A stretch of DNA of 64,000 bases, from assembly GCA_964526295.1 (NCBI GenBank), contig CAZGKW010000024.1, forward strand, positions 1 through 64,000, in the 5' to 3' direction. How positions within the stretch are numbered: position 1 is the first letter of the stretch; each line of letters opens with the position of its first letter. Below, in pieces: positions 34,296-42,799 of the stretch. This DNA comes from CAZGKW01 sp964526295 (lineage in GTDB: Bacteria > Planctomycetota > Phycisphaerae > FEN-1346). The notes under the pieces were generated by a model. The model saw only the letters and a list, made by a program, of their open reading frames with translations. It was not told where the DNA came from and made no database searches. Both the position numbers and the translations under genes were made by a program.

Positions 34296-35306
34296 ATGGC
34301 GGACGAGATGCGGATCGGACTGATCGGCTGCGGCGGCATGATGCGGGCCCACGTCAGGGACCTGCGGGAGATCCCCGAGGTGCGGATGGCCGCCCTCGTG
34401 GACAACGACCCGGCCCGGATCGCCGCCTACAAGGCGGAATGGCCCGACCTCGGCGCCGCCGCCGAGTACGATGACTACCAGAAGGCCCTCGACGCCGACG
34501 ACCTGACCGGCGTTGTCATCTCCACGCCCCACACGCTCCATCACGAGCAGATCATGGCGGCGCTCGACCGCGGCATCCACGTCCTGACAGAGAAGCCCAT
34601 GGTCTGCCGGATCGACCACGCCGTCGAGATCGTCAAGAAGGTCCGCGAGAGCGGACTGGTGCTCGTCATCGGCTACCAGCGGCACTACGGCGGGGCGTTC
34701 CGCTACATGCGGCGGGCCATCGCCGACGGTGTCATCGGCGAGGTCCAGGCGGTCCTGGCGTTCCAGTGTCAGGGGTGGAAGGTCGGCACGGCGGGCATGT
34801 GGCGGCAGGTGCCGGACCTCTCCGGCGGCGGCCAGCTCAACGACTCGGGCAGCCACCTGGTCGACGTTCTCCTGTGGGTGACCGGCCTCCAGGCCGACAC
34901 CGTCTCGGCCCAGATCGACAACTGCGGCACGCCGGTCGACATCAACTCCGCCCTCACAGTCCGCTTCACGAACGGGGCCGTCGGCACGTTCACCATCGTG
35001 GGCGACTACCCGGCAAGCGGCATGTGGGAGGACATCAGCATCCTCGGCGACAAGGGCGGGTTCCACCTGCGCCACGGCGGAACGCTGACCCAGGTGCTCG
35101 GCCGCAGCGACGCCACGCTGACGGTCGATCCGAGCCGCCTGAGCGGCGGGTCGATCTCGGCGAACTTTATCCGCTCGATCCAGGGAACCGAGGAACCGGC
35201 CGCCCCGGTCGAGTGCGGCCTCCGCGTCATCGAGCTGACCGAGGCCGCCTGGAAGAGCGGCGCGGCCGGCGGGGCGCCGGTGACCGTGCCGCGGACGGAT
35301 CTGTAG
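34296..35306 (+). CDS. Gfo/Idh/MocA family oxidoreductase
   Basis: The 336-residue NAD(P)-dependent oxidoreductase has a Rossmann start (RIGLIGCGGMMRAH), the TEKPM motif with the catalytic Lys, and the C-terminal beta-sheet domain (GGGQLNDSGSHLVDVLLW). Such enzymes act on sugars, inositols and related compounds. It has no signal peptide. AAAGGTGGAG sits just before the ATG. It is convergent with the sulfatase gene. The substrate is unknown. Confidence 0.9.
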   Translation: MADEMRIGLIGCGGMMRAHVRDLREIPEVRMAALVDNDPARIAAYKAEWPDLGAAAEYDDYQKALDADDLTGVVISTPHTLHHEQIMAALDRGIHVLTEKPMVCRIDHAVEIVKKVRESGLVLVIGYQRHYGGAFRYMRRAIADGVIGEVQAVLAFQCQGWKVGTAGMWRQVPDLSGGGQLNDSGSHLVDVLLWVTGLQADTVSAQIDNCGTPVDINSALTVRFTNGAVGTFTIVGDYPASGMWEDISILGDKGGFHLRHGGTLTQVLGRSDATLTVDPSRLSGGSISANFIRSIQGTEEPAAPVECGLRVIELTEAAWKSGAAGGAPVTVPRTDL

Positions 35307-35378
35307 GCGCCTTGAGCCCGCTGCGGGAGTGGCGGGGCACGCGCACCTGGGCAGTGACTTTCGCCGGCCGCACCGGCT

Positions 35379-36824
35379 TCACGCTCTGTAATCCTGCCCG
35401 GCCGCGCTCCGCTCGCACGAAGCCGACCAGGCCTCCAACTCGGCCCGCATCTCGGCCACCAGCTTCGGCTTCTCCGCTGCCAGGTCCGTCCTCTCGCCGG
35501 GATCGGCCGCCAGGTCGAACAGCATCCACGTCTTGCCCCCGTCGGTGCTGACGAGCTTGTGCCGGTTGCCGGAGAGGGCGAGCTGGTCTCTGGACTGGAA
35601 CGCGATCCGCCGCGGCCGCTCCGCCATCTTCCCCTCAAGGAGCGGCATGAGGCTCAGGCCGTCGAGCGGCTCCGGCTGCCCCTTCGCCTTCAGGCCGAGG
35701 GCGTCGAGCACCGTGGGGTAGTAGTCCGACGTGACGCACGGCACGTCCGTCCGCCGACCGGGCCGGACGCGGTCGGGCCATTCCAGGAGCCCCGGCACAC
35801 GCACGCCGCCCTCGAACAGGCTCCGCTTACGTCCTCGGAGCGGACCGGCCGAGCCCGGCCCCGACTTGTGCTCCGGCCCGTTGTCGCTCGCGAACCAGAC
35901 CACCGTGCTTCCGGCGACGCCGAGGCGGCGGAGCTCCCCGCGGAGGCGGCCGATCTGCTCGTCCATCGCCGTCAGGCAGCCGAAGTAGTGGCGGGCTTTC
36001 TCGTTCGGCACGTGGGCGTAGAGGGCGAGGTGCTCGGGGCCCGCCAGGACCGGCTCGTGCGGCGTGTGGAACCAGACGACCGCCAAGAAGGGCCGCTTGG
36101 CCGCGGCGGCGTCGCGGATGAACGGGATGGCCCGGTCCATGATGACGCGGGAGTCATCGCCCTCAAGGTTCCGCATCGCTTTTTTCCCCTCGCCCGTCCA
36201 GTAGGCCGTCCCGTAGGCCCCTCCGCCGCGGGGCTTCTGCATGGGGTCGAGCGTGGGTACCTTGGCTTCGGTGGAGAAGCAGACGTCGAAGCCGTGCTCC
36301 CAGGGCGGGGCGTAGTGGTCGACGCCGCGCGGACCGCCACGGTTCGAGTCCTTCTCCGTCTTCGTCAGCGTCCCAAGGTGCCACTTGCCGAAGTGGCCCG
36401 TCACGTAGCCGCGCGTCTTCAGGGCTTCGGCCAGCGTGACCTCCTCGGCGGGCAGGTGCCCGGCGTTGGCGAACCAGATGCCGTAGCGGGACGGATGGCG
36501 GCCCGTCATGCACGAGCCCCGCGTCGGCGAGCAGACCGGGGCCGCCGCGTAGAACCGGTCGAATCGCAAGCCCGCCGCTGCCATGGCGTCGAGGTGCGGC
36601 GTCTTCAGGTGCGGATGACCGTAGTAGCCGGTGTCAGCGTATCCCTGGTCGTCACTCATCAGGAGGATGAGGTTGGGCCGGTTGCCGGCGCCGATCTCCT
36701 CGGCGCCGGGTTGGGCCGACAGGAGGGGCCGCGGGCCGGCGTCGGCCAGAGTCGACGCGGTCATCACGGCCGCTCCGCCGGCCAGGCCCTTGAGAAACGT
36801 CCGCCGCGTGTTCGGGTAGCTCAA
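35379..36824 (-). CDS. Tat-exported sulfatase (type I, formylglycine-dependent)
   Basis: The 481-residue arylsulfatase-family enzyme has a Tat signal (RRTFLKGLAGGAAV), metal ligands in LLMSDDQGYAD, and the Cys-type formylglycine motif C98-S-P-T-R102 within VCSPTRGSCMTGR. Other motifs are HFGKWHLG and WFASDNGPEH. It would hydrolyse sulfate esters, probably on polysaccharides, in the periplasm. The start is a TTG at 36824 overlapping the pcm stop (TTGA), with AAGGAG seven bases upstream. No ATG or GTG in frame gives the Tat signal. It is intact, unlike the deleted sulfatase at 14265-14781. Confidence 0.92.
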   Translation of the reverse strand: MSYPNTRRTFLKGLAGGAAVMTASTLADAGPRPLLSAQPGAEEIGAGNRPNLILLMSDDQGYADTGYYGHPHLKTPHLDAMAAAGLRFDRFYAAAPVCSPTRGSCMTGRHPSRYGIWFANAGHLPAEEVTLAEALKTRGYVTGHFGKWHLGTLTKTEKDSNRGGPRGVDHYAPPWEHGFDVCFSTEAKVPTLDPMQKPRGGGAYGTAYWTGEGKKAMRNLEGDDSRVIMDRAIPFIRDAAAAKRPFLAVVWFHTPHEPVLAGPEHLALYAHVPNEKARHYFGCLTAMDEQIGRLRGELRRLGVAGSTVVWFASDNGPEHKSGPGSAGPLRGRKRSLFEGGVRVPGLLEWPDRVRPGRRTDVPCVTSDYYPTVLDALGLKAKGQPEPLDGLSLMPLLEGKMAERPRRIAFQSRDQLALSGNRHKLVSTDGGKTWMLFDLAADPGERTDLAAEKPKLVAEMRAELEAWSASCERSAAGQDYRA

Positions 36825-37474
36825 GCCTCGCTCCTTCCGGGTTCGCCTCGGTCGACCAGCGGCACGAAGCGGCAGGGGCAGAACTGCGTCCGGCTCGTCC
36901 GTCCGCCCCGGCGCTCCACCCGCTCCAGGACCTGCGTGCCGAAACCGCCCACGGGTGCGACGAGCACGCCCGGGTCGCCGAGCTGCTCCAACCACGCCCC
37001 GGGCATCTCCTCGGCCGCGGCCGCACACAGGATTCGGTCGAACGGTGACTCCTCGGGCCAGCCCTGTCGTCCATCACCGACTCGGTAATGCACGTTGTCG
37101 AAGGCCAGGACATCGAGCCGGCGGCGGGCCGCAGTCTGGAGACCCTCGTGGACCTCGATCGTGTAGAGCTCGGCCGCCAGCTCCGCCAGGATGGCCGCCT
37201 GGTACCCCGAGCCGGTGCCGATCTCCAGGACTCGCTCGGCGCCGGTCAGGTCGAGGCCCTGCGTCATCAGGGCGACCATGTAGGGCTGACTGATGGTTTG
37301 TCCCTCGCCGATGGGCAGGGGATGGTCTTCGTAGGCGTCGCCTTTCCGGCCGGACGGGACGAAGAAGGCCCGGTCGATCTTCCGGAACGCCGCCAGGACA
37401 CGCGGGTCGCGGATATCTCGGGCGGCGAGCTGCCGCTCGACCATCTGATCGAGTTCGTCCTGGGCACCGGCCAT
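36821..37474 (-). CDS. pcm: Protein-L-isoaspartate O-methyltransferase
   Basis: The 217-residue SAM-dependent methyltransferase repairs isoaspartyl residues in aged proteins. Its motifs are the N-terminal MVERQLAARDIRDPRVL, the substrate loop PLPIGEGQTISQPYMVA and the SAM-binding VLEIGTGSGYQAAIL. The later motif DRILCAAAAEEMP deviates slightly from the usual D-x-I-x-V-T-A. Its stop overlaps the TTG start of the sulfatase. It is cytoplasmic. Confidence 0.95.
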   Translation of the reverse strand: MAGAQDELDQMVERQLAARDIRDPRVLAAFRKIDRAFFVPSGRKGDAYEDHPLPIGEGQTISQPYMVALMTQGLDLTGAERVLEIGTGSGYQAAILAELAAELYTIEVHEGLQTAARRRLDVLAFDNVHYRVGDGRQGWPEESPFDRILCAAAAEEMPGAWLEQLGDPGVLVAPVGGFGTQVLERVERRGGRTSRTQFCPCRFVPLVDRGEPGRSEA

Positions 37475-37519
37475 GGCACTGGGTCTCTCGGCGAATCGGA
37501 ACGGCCGTCATCTCAAGGC

Positions 37520-38521
37520 TCAAAGCTGTTCGACGGTCACGACCCGGTTGCCGCCCTCGAGCTGGGCCCGGTACAGGGCCCGCGTCGCCCGTTCCATCAG
37601 GACGGGCACCGGGTCGGCCTCACGGTAGTCGGCGACGCCGATGCTGAGCGTCAGCCGCGGCTCGGCGTGCGGGAACGGGAACGCTTCGACCTCCCGGCGA
37701 AGTCGGTCGGCCGCTACGGCGGCGCCCGCAAGGTCCGTCTCCGGCAGGCACAGGCCGAGCTGGCGATGGAGGAACCTCCCGATCGTGTCGATGGGCCGCA
37801 GGTGCTCGGCCACGGTGTGGACGATCTGGGCCAGGGCCATGGTCGCATCGCGGTGGCCCCACCGCTGTTCGTAGCGGTCGAGGCGGTCGATCTCGAAGAT
37901 CGCCAGACCCAGGCCCCGCTCGAACCGATCGGCACGCTGCATCTCCTCGCGGAGCCGGACGCAGAAAAAGTCGAACGAGTAGACCCCGGTCTCCGGGTCG
38001 GTGAGCTGGTGCTGCCGCTGCTGCTCGCGGAGCATCGACCGGCTGTAGACCGCGCTGACGAGGTGCCCCAGGAGGCAGCACACGGTGACGGCCTCCGGCT
38101 CGAAGGCGTTCGGCCGGTCGGCATCACAGATGAGGCACCCCAGGCCGACCGGGCCCGACCGGACCGGGGCCGCCAGGACCGATCCGGCATCCTGTTCGAG
38201 ACGCAGGTCGGCGGCGGTGCGAAAGTCGGCGGCCGTGTCGGGCACGAGGACGGCCTCGCGGCCGCGAACGACGCGTCCGAGCGTCTCGTTGGCGTTCAGG
38301 TCGGGGCGGAAGCCGTGGGCGAAGTGGTCGCTGAGGCCGCGATGGACGACGACCCGGAGACGGAAGTTCCCGTCCGCCAGCAGGAGCAGAGCGACCGCCC
38401 GGCAGCCGAGCACTTCCCTCGCCGCCCGGGCCGCGTTGGAGCAGCCTTCCTCCATCGACGTGGAGGCGGCCGCGCGATCGCAGGCCCGGCACAGGATCGT
38501 GAGGGTGCGGTGGAGTTCCAT
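37520..38521 (-). CDS. GAF plus degenerate GGDEF domain protein
   Basis: The 333-residue protein has an N-terminal GAF-like domain (about 20-165) and a C-terminal GGDEF fold (about 172-330, starting LTDPETGVYSFDFF). The signature loop GGDEF is replaced by LHRQL (residues 251-255, in IGRFLHRQLGLCLP), and an RxxD inhibitory site is not evident. It should therefore lack diguanylate cyclase activity and may act as a binding or sensory protein. The ATG at 38521 has AGGAGG six bases upstream. A divergent promoter pair separates it from the SAM hydrolase gene. Confidence 0.82.
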   Translation of the reverse strand: MELHRTLTILCRACDRAAASTSMEEGCSNAARAAREVLGCRAVALLLLADGNFRLRVVVHRGLSDHFAHGFRPDLNANETLGRVVRGREAVLVPDTAADFRTAADLRLEQDAGSVLAAPVRSGPVGLGCLICDADRPNAFEPEAVTVCCLLGHLVSAVYSRSMLREQQRQHQLTDPETGVYSFDFFCVRLREEMQRADRFERGLGLAIFEIDRLDRYEQRWGHRDATMALAQIVHTVAEHLRPIDTIGRFLHRQLGLCLPETDLAGAAVAADRLRREVEAFPFPHAEPRLTLSIGVADYREADPVPVLMERATRALYRAQLEGGNRVVTVEQL

Positions 38522-38544
38522 GCCCGGCCCTCCTGTCACGCCCG

Positions 38545-38573
38545 GTATAATCGAGGGAGACAGGCGGCGTCAA
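38545..38573 (-). promoter_or_regulatory. Promoter of the degenerate GGDEF gene
   Basis: On the minus strand TTGACG (38573-38568) and TTATAC (38550-38545) are separated by 17 bases, placing transcription start about 17-20 bases before the ATG at 38521. Confidence 0.6.
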
Positions 38574-38602
38574 CGCTAAGTTGGCCCACCCGCCGCCGCG
38601 CC

Positions 38603-38631
38603 TTGACCGCCGACGGACGAGCCCCAATAAT
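38603..38631 (+). promoter_or_regulatory. Promoter of the SAM hydrolase gene
   Basis: TTGACC (38603-38608) and AATAAT (38626-38631) are 17 bases apart. The ATG follows at 38660. It is divergent from the GGDEF promoter. Confidence 0.55.
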
Positions 38632-38659
38632 CTGGCCCTTCAGACAAAGGAGCGCGCCT

Positions 38660-39460
38660 ATGGGACCGATCGTCACCTTGCTGACCGACTTCGGCGTGGA
38701 GAGCACGTATCCGGCCCAGATGAAGGGCGTCATTCTCGGCCGGTGCCCCCAGGCCGTGCCGGTCGACCTCTCGCACGGCGTGCCGCGCCACGACATCCGC
38801 ACCGCCGCTTTCATGCTGGCGGCGTCGGTGGAGGCGTTCCCCGAGGGGACGGTCCACGTAGGGGTGGTCGACCCTCAGGTGGGAACGCCTCGCCGGGTAC
38901 TGGCGGCGTCGCATCGGGGATCGCTGTTCGTGGCGCCGGACAACGGCCTGCTGACGGTGGTCCTTCGCAACGACTCGGCCGGCGACGAGGCGAGCGTCGT
39001 CAGCGTGGAAAATGAGACCTTCTTCCGGACCGAGGTTTCGAGCACGTTCCACGGCCGGGATATCTTCGCGCCGGTCGCCGGGGCGTTGGCCTGTGGCACG
39101 CCATTGGGGGAACTCGGGCCGCCCGCCGGCGAGTACGGCCGGATCGATATGCCGACGGCCAGGCGAGACGGGCCGACGCTCCGCGGAGAGGTCCTTTACG
39201 TCGATCCCTTCGGGAACCTCGTGACGAACGTCCCCGCGGCGGAGCTGGAGGGCGTCGACCGGGCGTCCCTGAAGGTCCGCCTCGCCGGGGCGGTCATCGA
39301 CGGCCTGTGCCGGGCCTACTCCGACGTCCCGGCCGGGATGCTCCTGGCGTACATCGGCAGTGCGGGGCTGCTGGAGGTGGCCGTGAACCGCCAGAGCGCC
39401 GCGACGCGGCTCGGGGCCGAGATCGGCACACCCGTCGTCGTCCAGCAGCCGAACGGATAG
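38660..39460 (+). CDS. S-adenosyl-L-methionine hydrolase (SAM hydroxide adenosyltransferase, DUF62)
   Basis: This is a 266-residue protein of the fluorinase/SAM hydroxide adenosyltransferase family, which splits SAM with water into adenosine and methionine. It carries VTLLTDFG at the N-terminus, DLSHGVPRHDIRTAAFML, HVGVVDPQVG, FVAPDNGLLTVVL, the late FHGRDIFAPVA and DPFGNLVTN. The second-domain motifs match housekeeping members rather than fluorinases. AAAGGAG lies seven bases before the ATG. It precedes bioA, whose product also consumes SAM. A metabolic reason for the link is speculative. Confidence 0.92.
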   Translation: MGPIVTLLTDFGVESTYPAQMKGVILGRCPQAVPVDLSHGVPRHDIRTAAFMLAASVEAFPEGTVHVGVVDPQVGTPRRVLAASHRGSLFVAPDNGLLTVVLRNDSAGDEASVVSVENETFFRTEVSSTFHGRDIFAPVAGALACGTPLGELGPPAGEYGRIDMPTARRDGPTLRGEVLYVDPFGNLVTNVPAAELEGVDRASLKVRLAGAVIDGLCRAYSDVPAGMLLAYIGSAGLLEVAVNRQSAATRLGAEIGTPVVVQQPNG

Positions 39461-39506
39461 CCCGGCCGCGGGGCCGCGGCGTGGTCAGGCACGGGGTAGA
39501 GACGGC

Positions 39507-40871
39507 ATGAGCGACGCGGCAGACCGCACCGAGCGGCTCCGAGAACGCGACAAGGCCCACCTGTGGCACCCATTCACCCAGATGGCCGACTGGGTCGGCG
39601 GCGAGCCCGTCGTCATCGATGCCGGCGAGGCCGAGTTCCTCATCGACACCGAGGGCCGGCGGTACGTCGACGGCGTCTCGAGCCTGTGGTGCAACCTGCA
39701 CGGCCACCGGCGGGCGGAGATCGACGCGGCCGTGCGGGACCAGCTCCGCCGCATCGCCCATTCGACGCTCCTCGGTCTGGCGTCCCCGCCGTCGATCGAG
39801 CTGGCGCACCGGTTGGCGGAGCTCGGGCCGCCGGGACTGACCCGCGTCTTCTACTCCGACTCCGGGGCAACGGCCGTCGAGATTGCGCTCAAGATGGCGT
39901 TCCAGTACTGGCGGCAGCGCCCGGCCCCCCGGCCGGAGAAATCGACGTTCGTCCGCCTCCAGCACGCCTATCACGGCGACACGCTCGGCGCCGTAAGCGT
40001 CGGCGGGATCCACCTCTTCCACGAGGTGTACGGTCCGCTCCTGTTCGAGACCATCGAGGCCCCCGCGCCGTACTGCTATCGCTGCCCGCTCGACCTGGAG
40101 CCCGCGGCCTGCGGCATGGCCTGCGCCGAGCGGATGGAAGCGGTCCTCGGATCCCGGTCCGACGAGGTGGCCGCCGTCATCCTGGAGCCCCTCGTCCAGG
40201 GGGCCTCCGGCATGATCGTCCATCCGCCGGGGTACCTGAGACGCGTGGCCGATGCCTGCCGAGCGCATGATGTGCTGCTGATCGCCGACGAGGTCGCGAC
40301 GGGCTTCGGCCGGACGGGCCGGATGTTCGCCTGCGAGCACGAAGACGTGCGGCCCGACCTGATGGCCGTCGCCAAGGGCATCACGGGCGGGTACCTGCCG
40401 CTGGCGGCGACGCTGGCGACCGAGCGGATCTACGAGGCGTTCCTGGGCGACGAGGGACGGAAGTTCTTCCACGGCCACACCTACACGGGCAACGCGCTCG
40501 GGTGTGCGGCGGCGCTGGCCAGCCTGGACGTCTTCGAGGCCGACGGCGTCCTGGAGCGGATCGGCGTATTGGCCGAGGGGTTGGGGGAGCTGCTCGCGCC
40601 GGTGGCCGATCTGGCGCACGTCGGCGAGGTCCGCCGCCGCGGCCTGATGGTCGGGATCGAGCTGGTGGCCGACAGGCGGACGCGGGAGCGGTTCCCGCCG
40701 AGCGAGCGCCGAGGCGTCCGGGTCTGCGAGGCGGCCCGGCGTCGCGGCGTCTGGGTCCGGCCTCTCGGCGACGTGGTCGTCCTGATGCCGCCCTACTGCA
40801 TCTCAGACGCGAGCCTGGAGCGGATCGCCTGGGCCGTGGCGGCAGGCATCGAGGAAGCGACCGGCCCATGA
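39507..40871 (+). CDS. bioA: Adenosylmethionine-8-amino-7-oxononanoate aminotransferase
   Basis: This 454-residue class III PLP aminotransferase converts KAPA to DAPA in biotin synthesis using SAM as amino donor. Diagnostic are LWHPFTQMADW near the N-terminus, YSDSGATAVEIALKMAF, HAYHGDTLGAVSVGG, the cofactor-binding LIADEVATGFGRTG and the PLP lysine in VAKGITGGYLPLA. It overlaps bioD by four bases (ATGA). bioB and bioF are not in the window. It is cytoplasmic. Confidence 0.96.
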   Translation: MSDAADRTERLRERDKAHLWHPFTQMADWVGGEPVVIDAGEAEFLIDTEGRRYVDGVSSLWCNLHGHRRAEIDAAVRDQLRRIAHSTLLGLASPPSIELAHRLAELGPPGLTRVFYSDSGATAVEIALKMAFQYWRQRPAPRPEKSTFVRLQHAYHGDTLGAVSVGGIHLFHEVYGPLLFETIEAPAPYCYRCPLDLEPAACGMACAERMEAVLGSRSDEVAAVILEPLVQGASGMIVHPPGYLRRVADACRAHDVLLIADEVATGFGRTGRMFACEHEDVRPDLMAVAKGITGGYLPLAATLATERIYEAFLGDEGRKFFHGHTYTGNALGCAAALASLDVFEADGVLERIGVLAEGLGELLAPVADLAHVGEVRRRGLMVGIELVADRRTRERFPPSERRGVRVCEAARRRGVWVRPLGDVVVLMPPYCISDASLERIAWAVAAGIEEATGP

Positions 40872-41581
40872 GCCGCGGATTCATCATCACCGGGACCGAC
40901 ACGGAGGTCGGCAAGACGGTCATCACGGCGGGCCTGGCGGCCGTCCTCCGGGAGCGGGGCCGCGACGTCGGTGTCATGAAGCCGATCGCCACGGGCTGTG
41001 TGCGGCGTCGGGAGGGGCTCGTCTCGGAGGACGCCGAGTTCCTGGCGCAGGCGGCGGACGCGGTCGAGCCGCTCGAGGAGATCGCCCCAATCTGCCTGGC
41101 CGAGCCGCTCGCACCGACGGTGGCGGCGGCACGGGCGGGCGCCCGAGTCGACCTCGACCCGATGTGGCGGGCGTGGCGGCGGCTCCGGGCGGCACACGAC
41201 GTGATGCTCGTCGAAGGCATCGGCGGTATCCTCTGTCCCGTGACGCCCGATAAGCTCCTGGCGGACATCCTGCCGGATTTCAAGCTGCCTGTGCTCATCG
41301 TTGCCCGACCGGGCCTGGGGACGATCAACCACACCATGCTGACGGTCGAGGCGGCCCGTGCCCGAGGCCTGGCGATCGCCGGAATCGTCATCAACCGGTA
41401 CGACGCGGATGCGCTGGGGCTGGCTGAGATGACGAACCCGGACGAGATCCAGCGCCTGACGGGCGAGGCGGTCCTGGGCCTCGTACCGGCCGACGAGACG
41501 ACTGACCCGACCCGCGGGATCGTGGGGGATGCGGTCCTGGCGTCGATCCGGCAGATGCGGCCCGAGCGACTGCTGCGTTGA
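40868..41581 (+). CDS. bioD: Dethiobiotin synthetase
   Basis: The 237-residue ATP-dependent carboxylase closes the ureido ring of DAPA to dethiobiotin. It has the P-loop GTDTEVGKT with the following VMKPIATG, LVEGIGGILCPV and VARPGLGTINHT. The start ATG at 40868 overlaps the bioA stop, which excludes the longer in-frame opening. bioA-bioD form an operon. Confidence 0.96.
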   Translation: MSRGFIITGTDTEVGKTVITAGLAAVLRERGRDVGVMKPIATGCVRRREGLVSEDAEFLAQAADAVEPLEEIAPICLAEPLAPTVAAARAGARVDLDPMWRAWRRLRAAHDVMLVEGIGGILCPVTPDKLLADILPDFKLPVLIVARPGLGTINHTMLTVEAARARGLAIAGIVINRYDADALGLAEMTNPDEIQRLTGEAVLGLVPADETTDPTRGIVGDAVLASIRQMRPERLLR

Positions 41582-41732
41582 GCGGCTTCGTCCGCCTGGA
41601 CCCCGCTTCGCGTCGGGGCAGGGGCGACGGCCCCCCCTCCGGGGCGCGCTCAGGTTTGATGCACGCCCGGCGAAGCGGCAGCGGGCCGCGGGGCGGCGCC
41701 CGCCGGGCCCGCAAAAGGATTCGGATTTCGTC

Positions 41733-41760
41733 TTGACATGGTGACGCGCGGGCATATTGT
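41733..41760 (+). promoter_or_regulatory. Promoter of the tRNA gene
   Basis: TTGACA (41733-41738) and TATTGT (41755-41760) are 16 bases apart and lie 15 bases before the mature tRNA 5' end. Confidence 0.6.
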
Positions 41761-41775
41761 AAGGGAGGTGGGCGT

Positions 41776-41852
41776 GGGCGATTAGCTCAGTTGGCGAGAG
41801 CGCCTGGTCGACAACCAGGAGGTCACAGGTTCAAGTCCTGTATCGCCCACCA
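41776..41852 (+). tRNA. tRNA-Val (anticodon GAC), encoded CCA
   Basis: A complete cloverleaf folds by hand. The acceptor stem is GGGCGAT/ATCGCCC, the D arm GCTC...GAGC, the anticodon stem CCTGG/CCAGG, and the T arm ACAGG-TTCAAGT-CCTGT. The 3' CCA is encoded. The seven-base anticodon loop reads TCGACAA, so positions 34-36 are GAC (valine). Position 33 is then C rather than the near-universal T. The total is 77 bases. Confidence 0.88.
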
Positions 41853-42195
41853 TCCGCAGGCGGCCGACCGTGCGGGGGACTGGCCCGGTCGGCAAGGGTG
41901 GCCCTGACCGGGGAAGAAAGGGCCGTCCGAGACGTTCGGCGTAACACGCCCTCCGACACGCAGAAGCAGTCAGACACGGCTTGGTGCTGACGCCTTACGC
42001 GAGGCGGCGGCCTCGGCACGGAGGAGTTGCGCTGTCCTGCGACTCCTCGCACGGCCTGGGCCGTAGCCCGTTTGCCGTGCGCCGGTCGGTCGCGTATGGC
42101 CGGCAGCACAGACGGAGAAAGAAGTCCTGGCGGCCTTGCTATGGCTGCGGGAAAGGGGCAAGAATACGTAAGGGGGGAAAAGAAAGGGACCTTAC
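41853..42195 (+). other. Gene-free leader between tRNA and arsR-like gene, with strong hairpins
   Basis: No convincing coding frame is present in these 343 bases. Two secondary-structure elements stand out. GAGGAGTTGCG...TGCGACTCCTC at 42021-42048 is an 11-bp stem with two wobble pairs. ACGGCC-TG-GGCCGT at 42051-42064 is a perfect 6-bp inverted repeat. The end (from about 42160) is purine-rich and supplies the ribosome site of the next gene. It could be a long untranslated leader or an unrecognised structured RNA. Confidence 0.4.
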
Positions 42196-42498
42196 ATGGC
42201 TAAGAAGTCAGCAAGACGTCGGGCGGACTTGCAGGAATGGGCACGCGGGTTCTCGCTGCTTTCGGACCCCACACGGCTCGGCATCCTGCAGGAACTGTCG
42301 GCCGGCTCCAAGAACGTCACCGCCTTGTGCAAGGCGCTGGGGCTGAAGCAGCCGACCATCAGTCACCATCTCGGCCTGTTGCGGATGGGACGGCTGGTCA
42401 CCGGCACGCGCGCCGGCAAGTCCGTCATCTACGAGTCGGAAAAGGCCAACATGAAGGACCTGGCCGCGGCCCTCGACAAGCTGACACCCAGCAAGTAA
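42196..42498 (+). CDS. ArsR-family winged-helix transcriptional regulator
   Basis: The 100-residue protein fits the ArsR/SmtB fold: FSLLSDPTRLGILQEL, then VTALCKALGLKQPTISHHLG as the recognition helix, and the wing RLVTGTRAGKSVIYE. The single Cys in the helix-turn-helix (ALCKAL) is not the C-x-C metal site of classical ArsR, so the signal is unknown. An N-terminal basic patch (AKKSARRR) is notable. AAAGGGA precedes the ATG. A strong terminator lies 140 bases downstream, so it is probably monocistronic. Confidence 0.88.
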   Translation: MAKKSARRRADLQEWARGFSLLSDPTRLGILQELSAGSKNVTALCKALGLKQPTISHHLGLLRMGRLVTGTRAGKSVIYESEKANMKDLAAALDKLTPSK

Positions 42499-42638
42499 GA
42501 CGGGTCGGAAGCGAACAGCCCGGGCGTGTGGGGGCGTACGCCGACGCGGGAGCGGTCTCGCGGGGACCTGAGGCGCCTCGGTGTAGCCGTTCGAGTGGCG
42601 CGGGCGCCCGGGCAGATTGTGCCCCAAGCGAATCACGC

Positions 42639-42671
42639 GGGGAGCGGGCCTGACCCGCTCCCCCACTTTTT
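42639..42671 (+). terminator. Rho-independent terminator after the arsR-like gene
   Basis: A perfect 10-bp stem GGGGAGCGGG (42639-42648) / CCCGCTCCCC (42654-42663) with loop CCTGA is followed by CAC and TTTTT (42667-42671). The remaining gene-free bases between 42499 and 42799 show nothing else. Confidence 0.9.
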
Positions 42672-42799
42672 GGCGCCGGGCGACGGATTTCTCGGTGCGG
42701 GCTTGATTCCTGAGGGCGGGCCGGGTAACACGTTGCCCGTGCAGGAAACGAATGGCCTTCGGCGGCGGGAAGCCGCCGACCGGACAAGGAGGACCTTGC

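Noticed and set aside
41981..42346. Possible ORF between the tRNA and the arsR-like gene
   Set aside because: It overlaps the arsR-like gene in a different frame, is Arg-rich and lacks a ribosome site.
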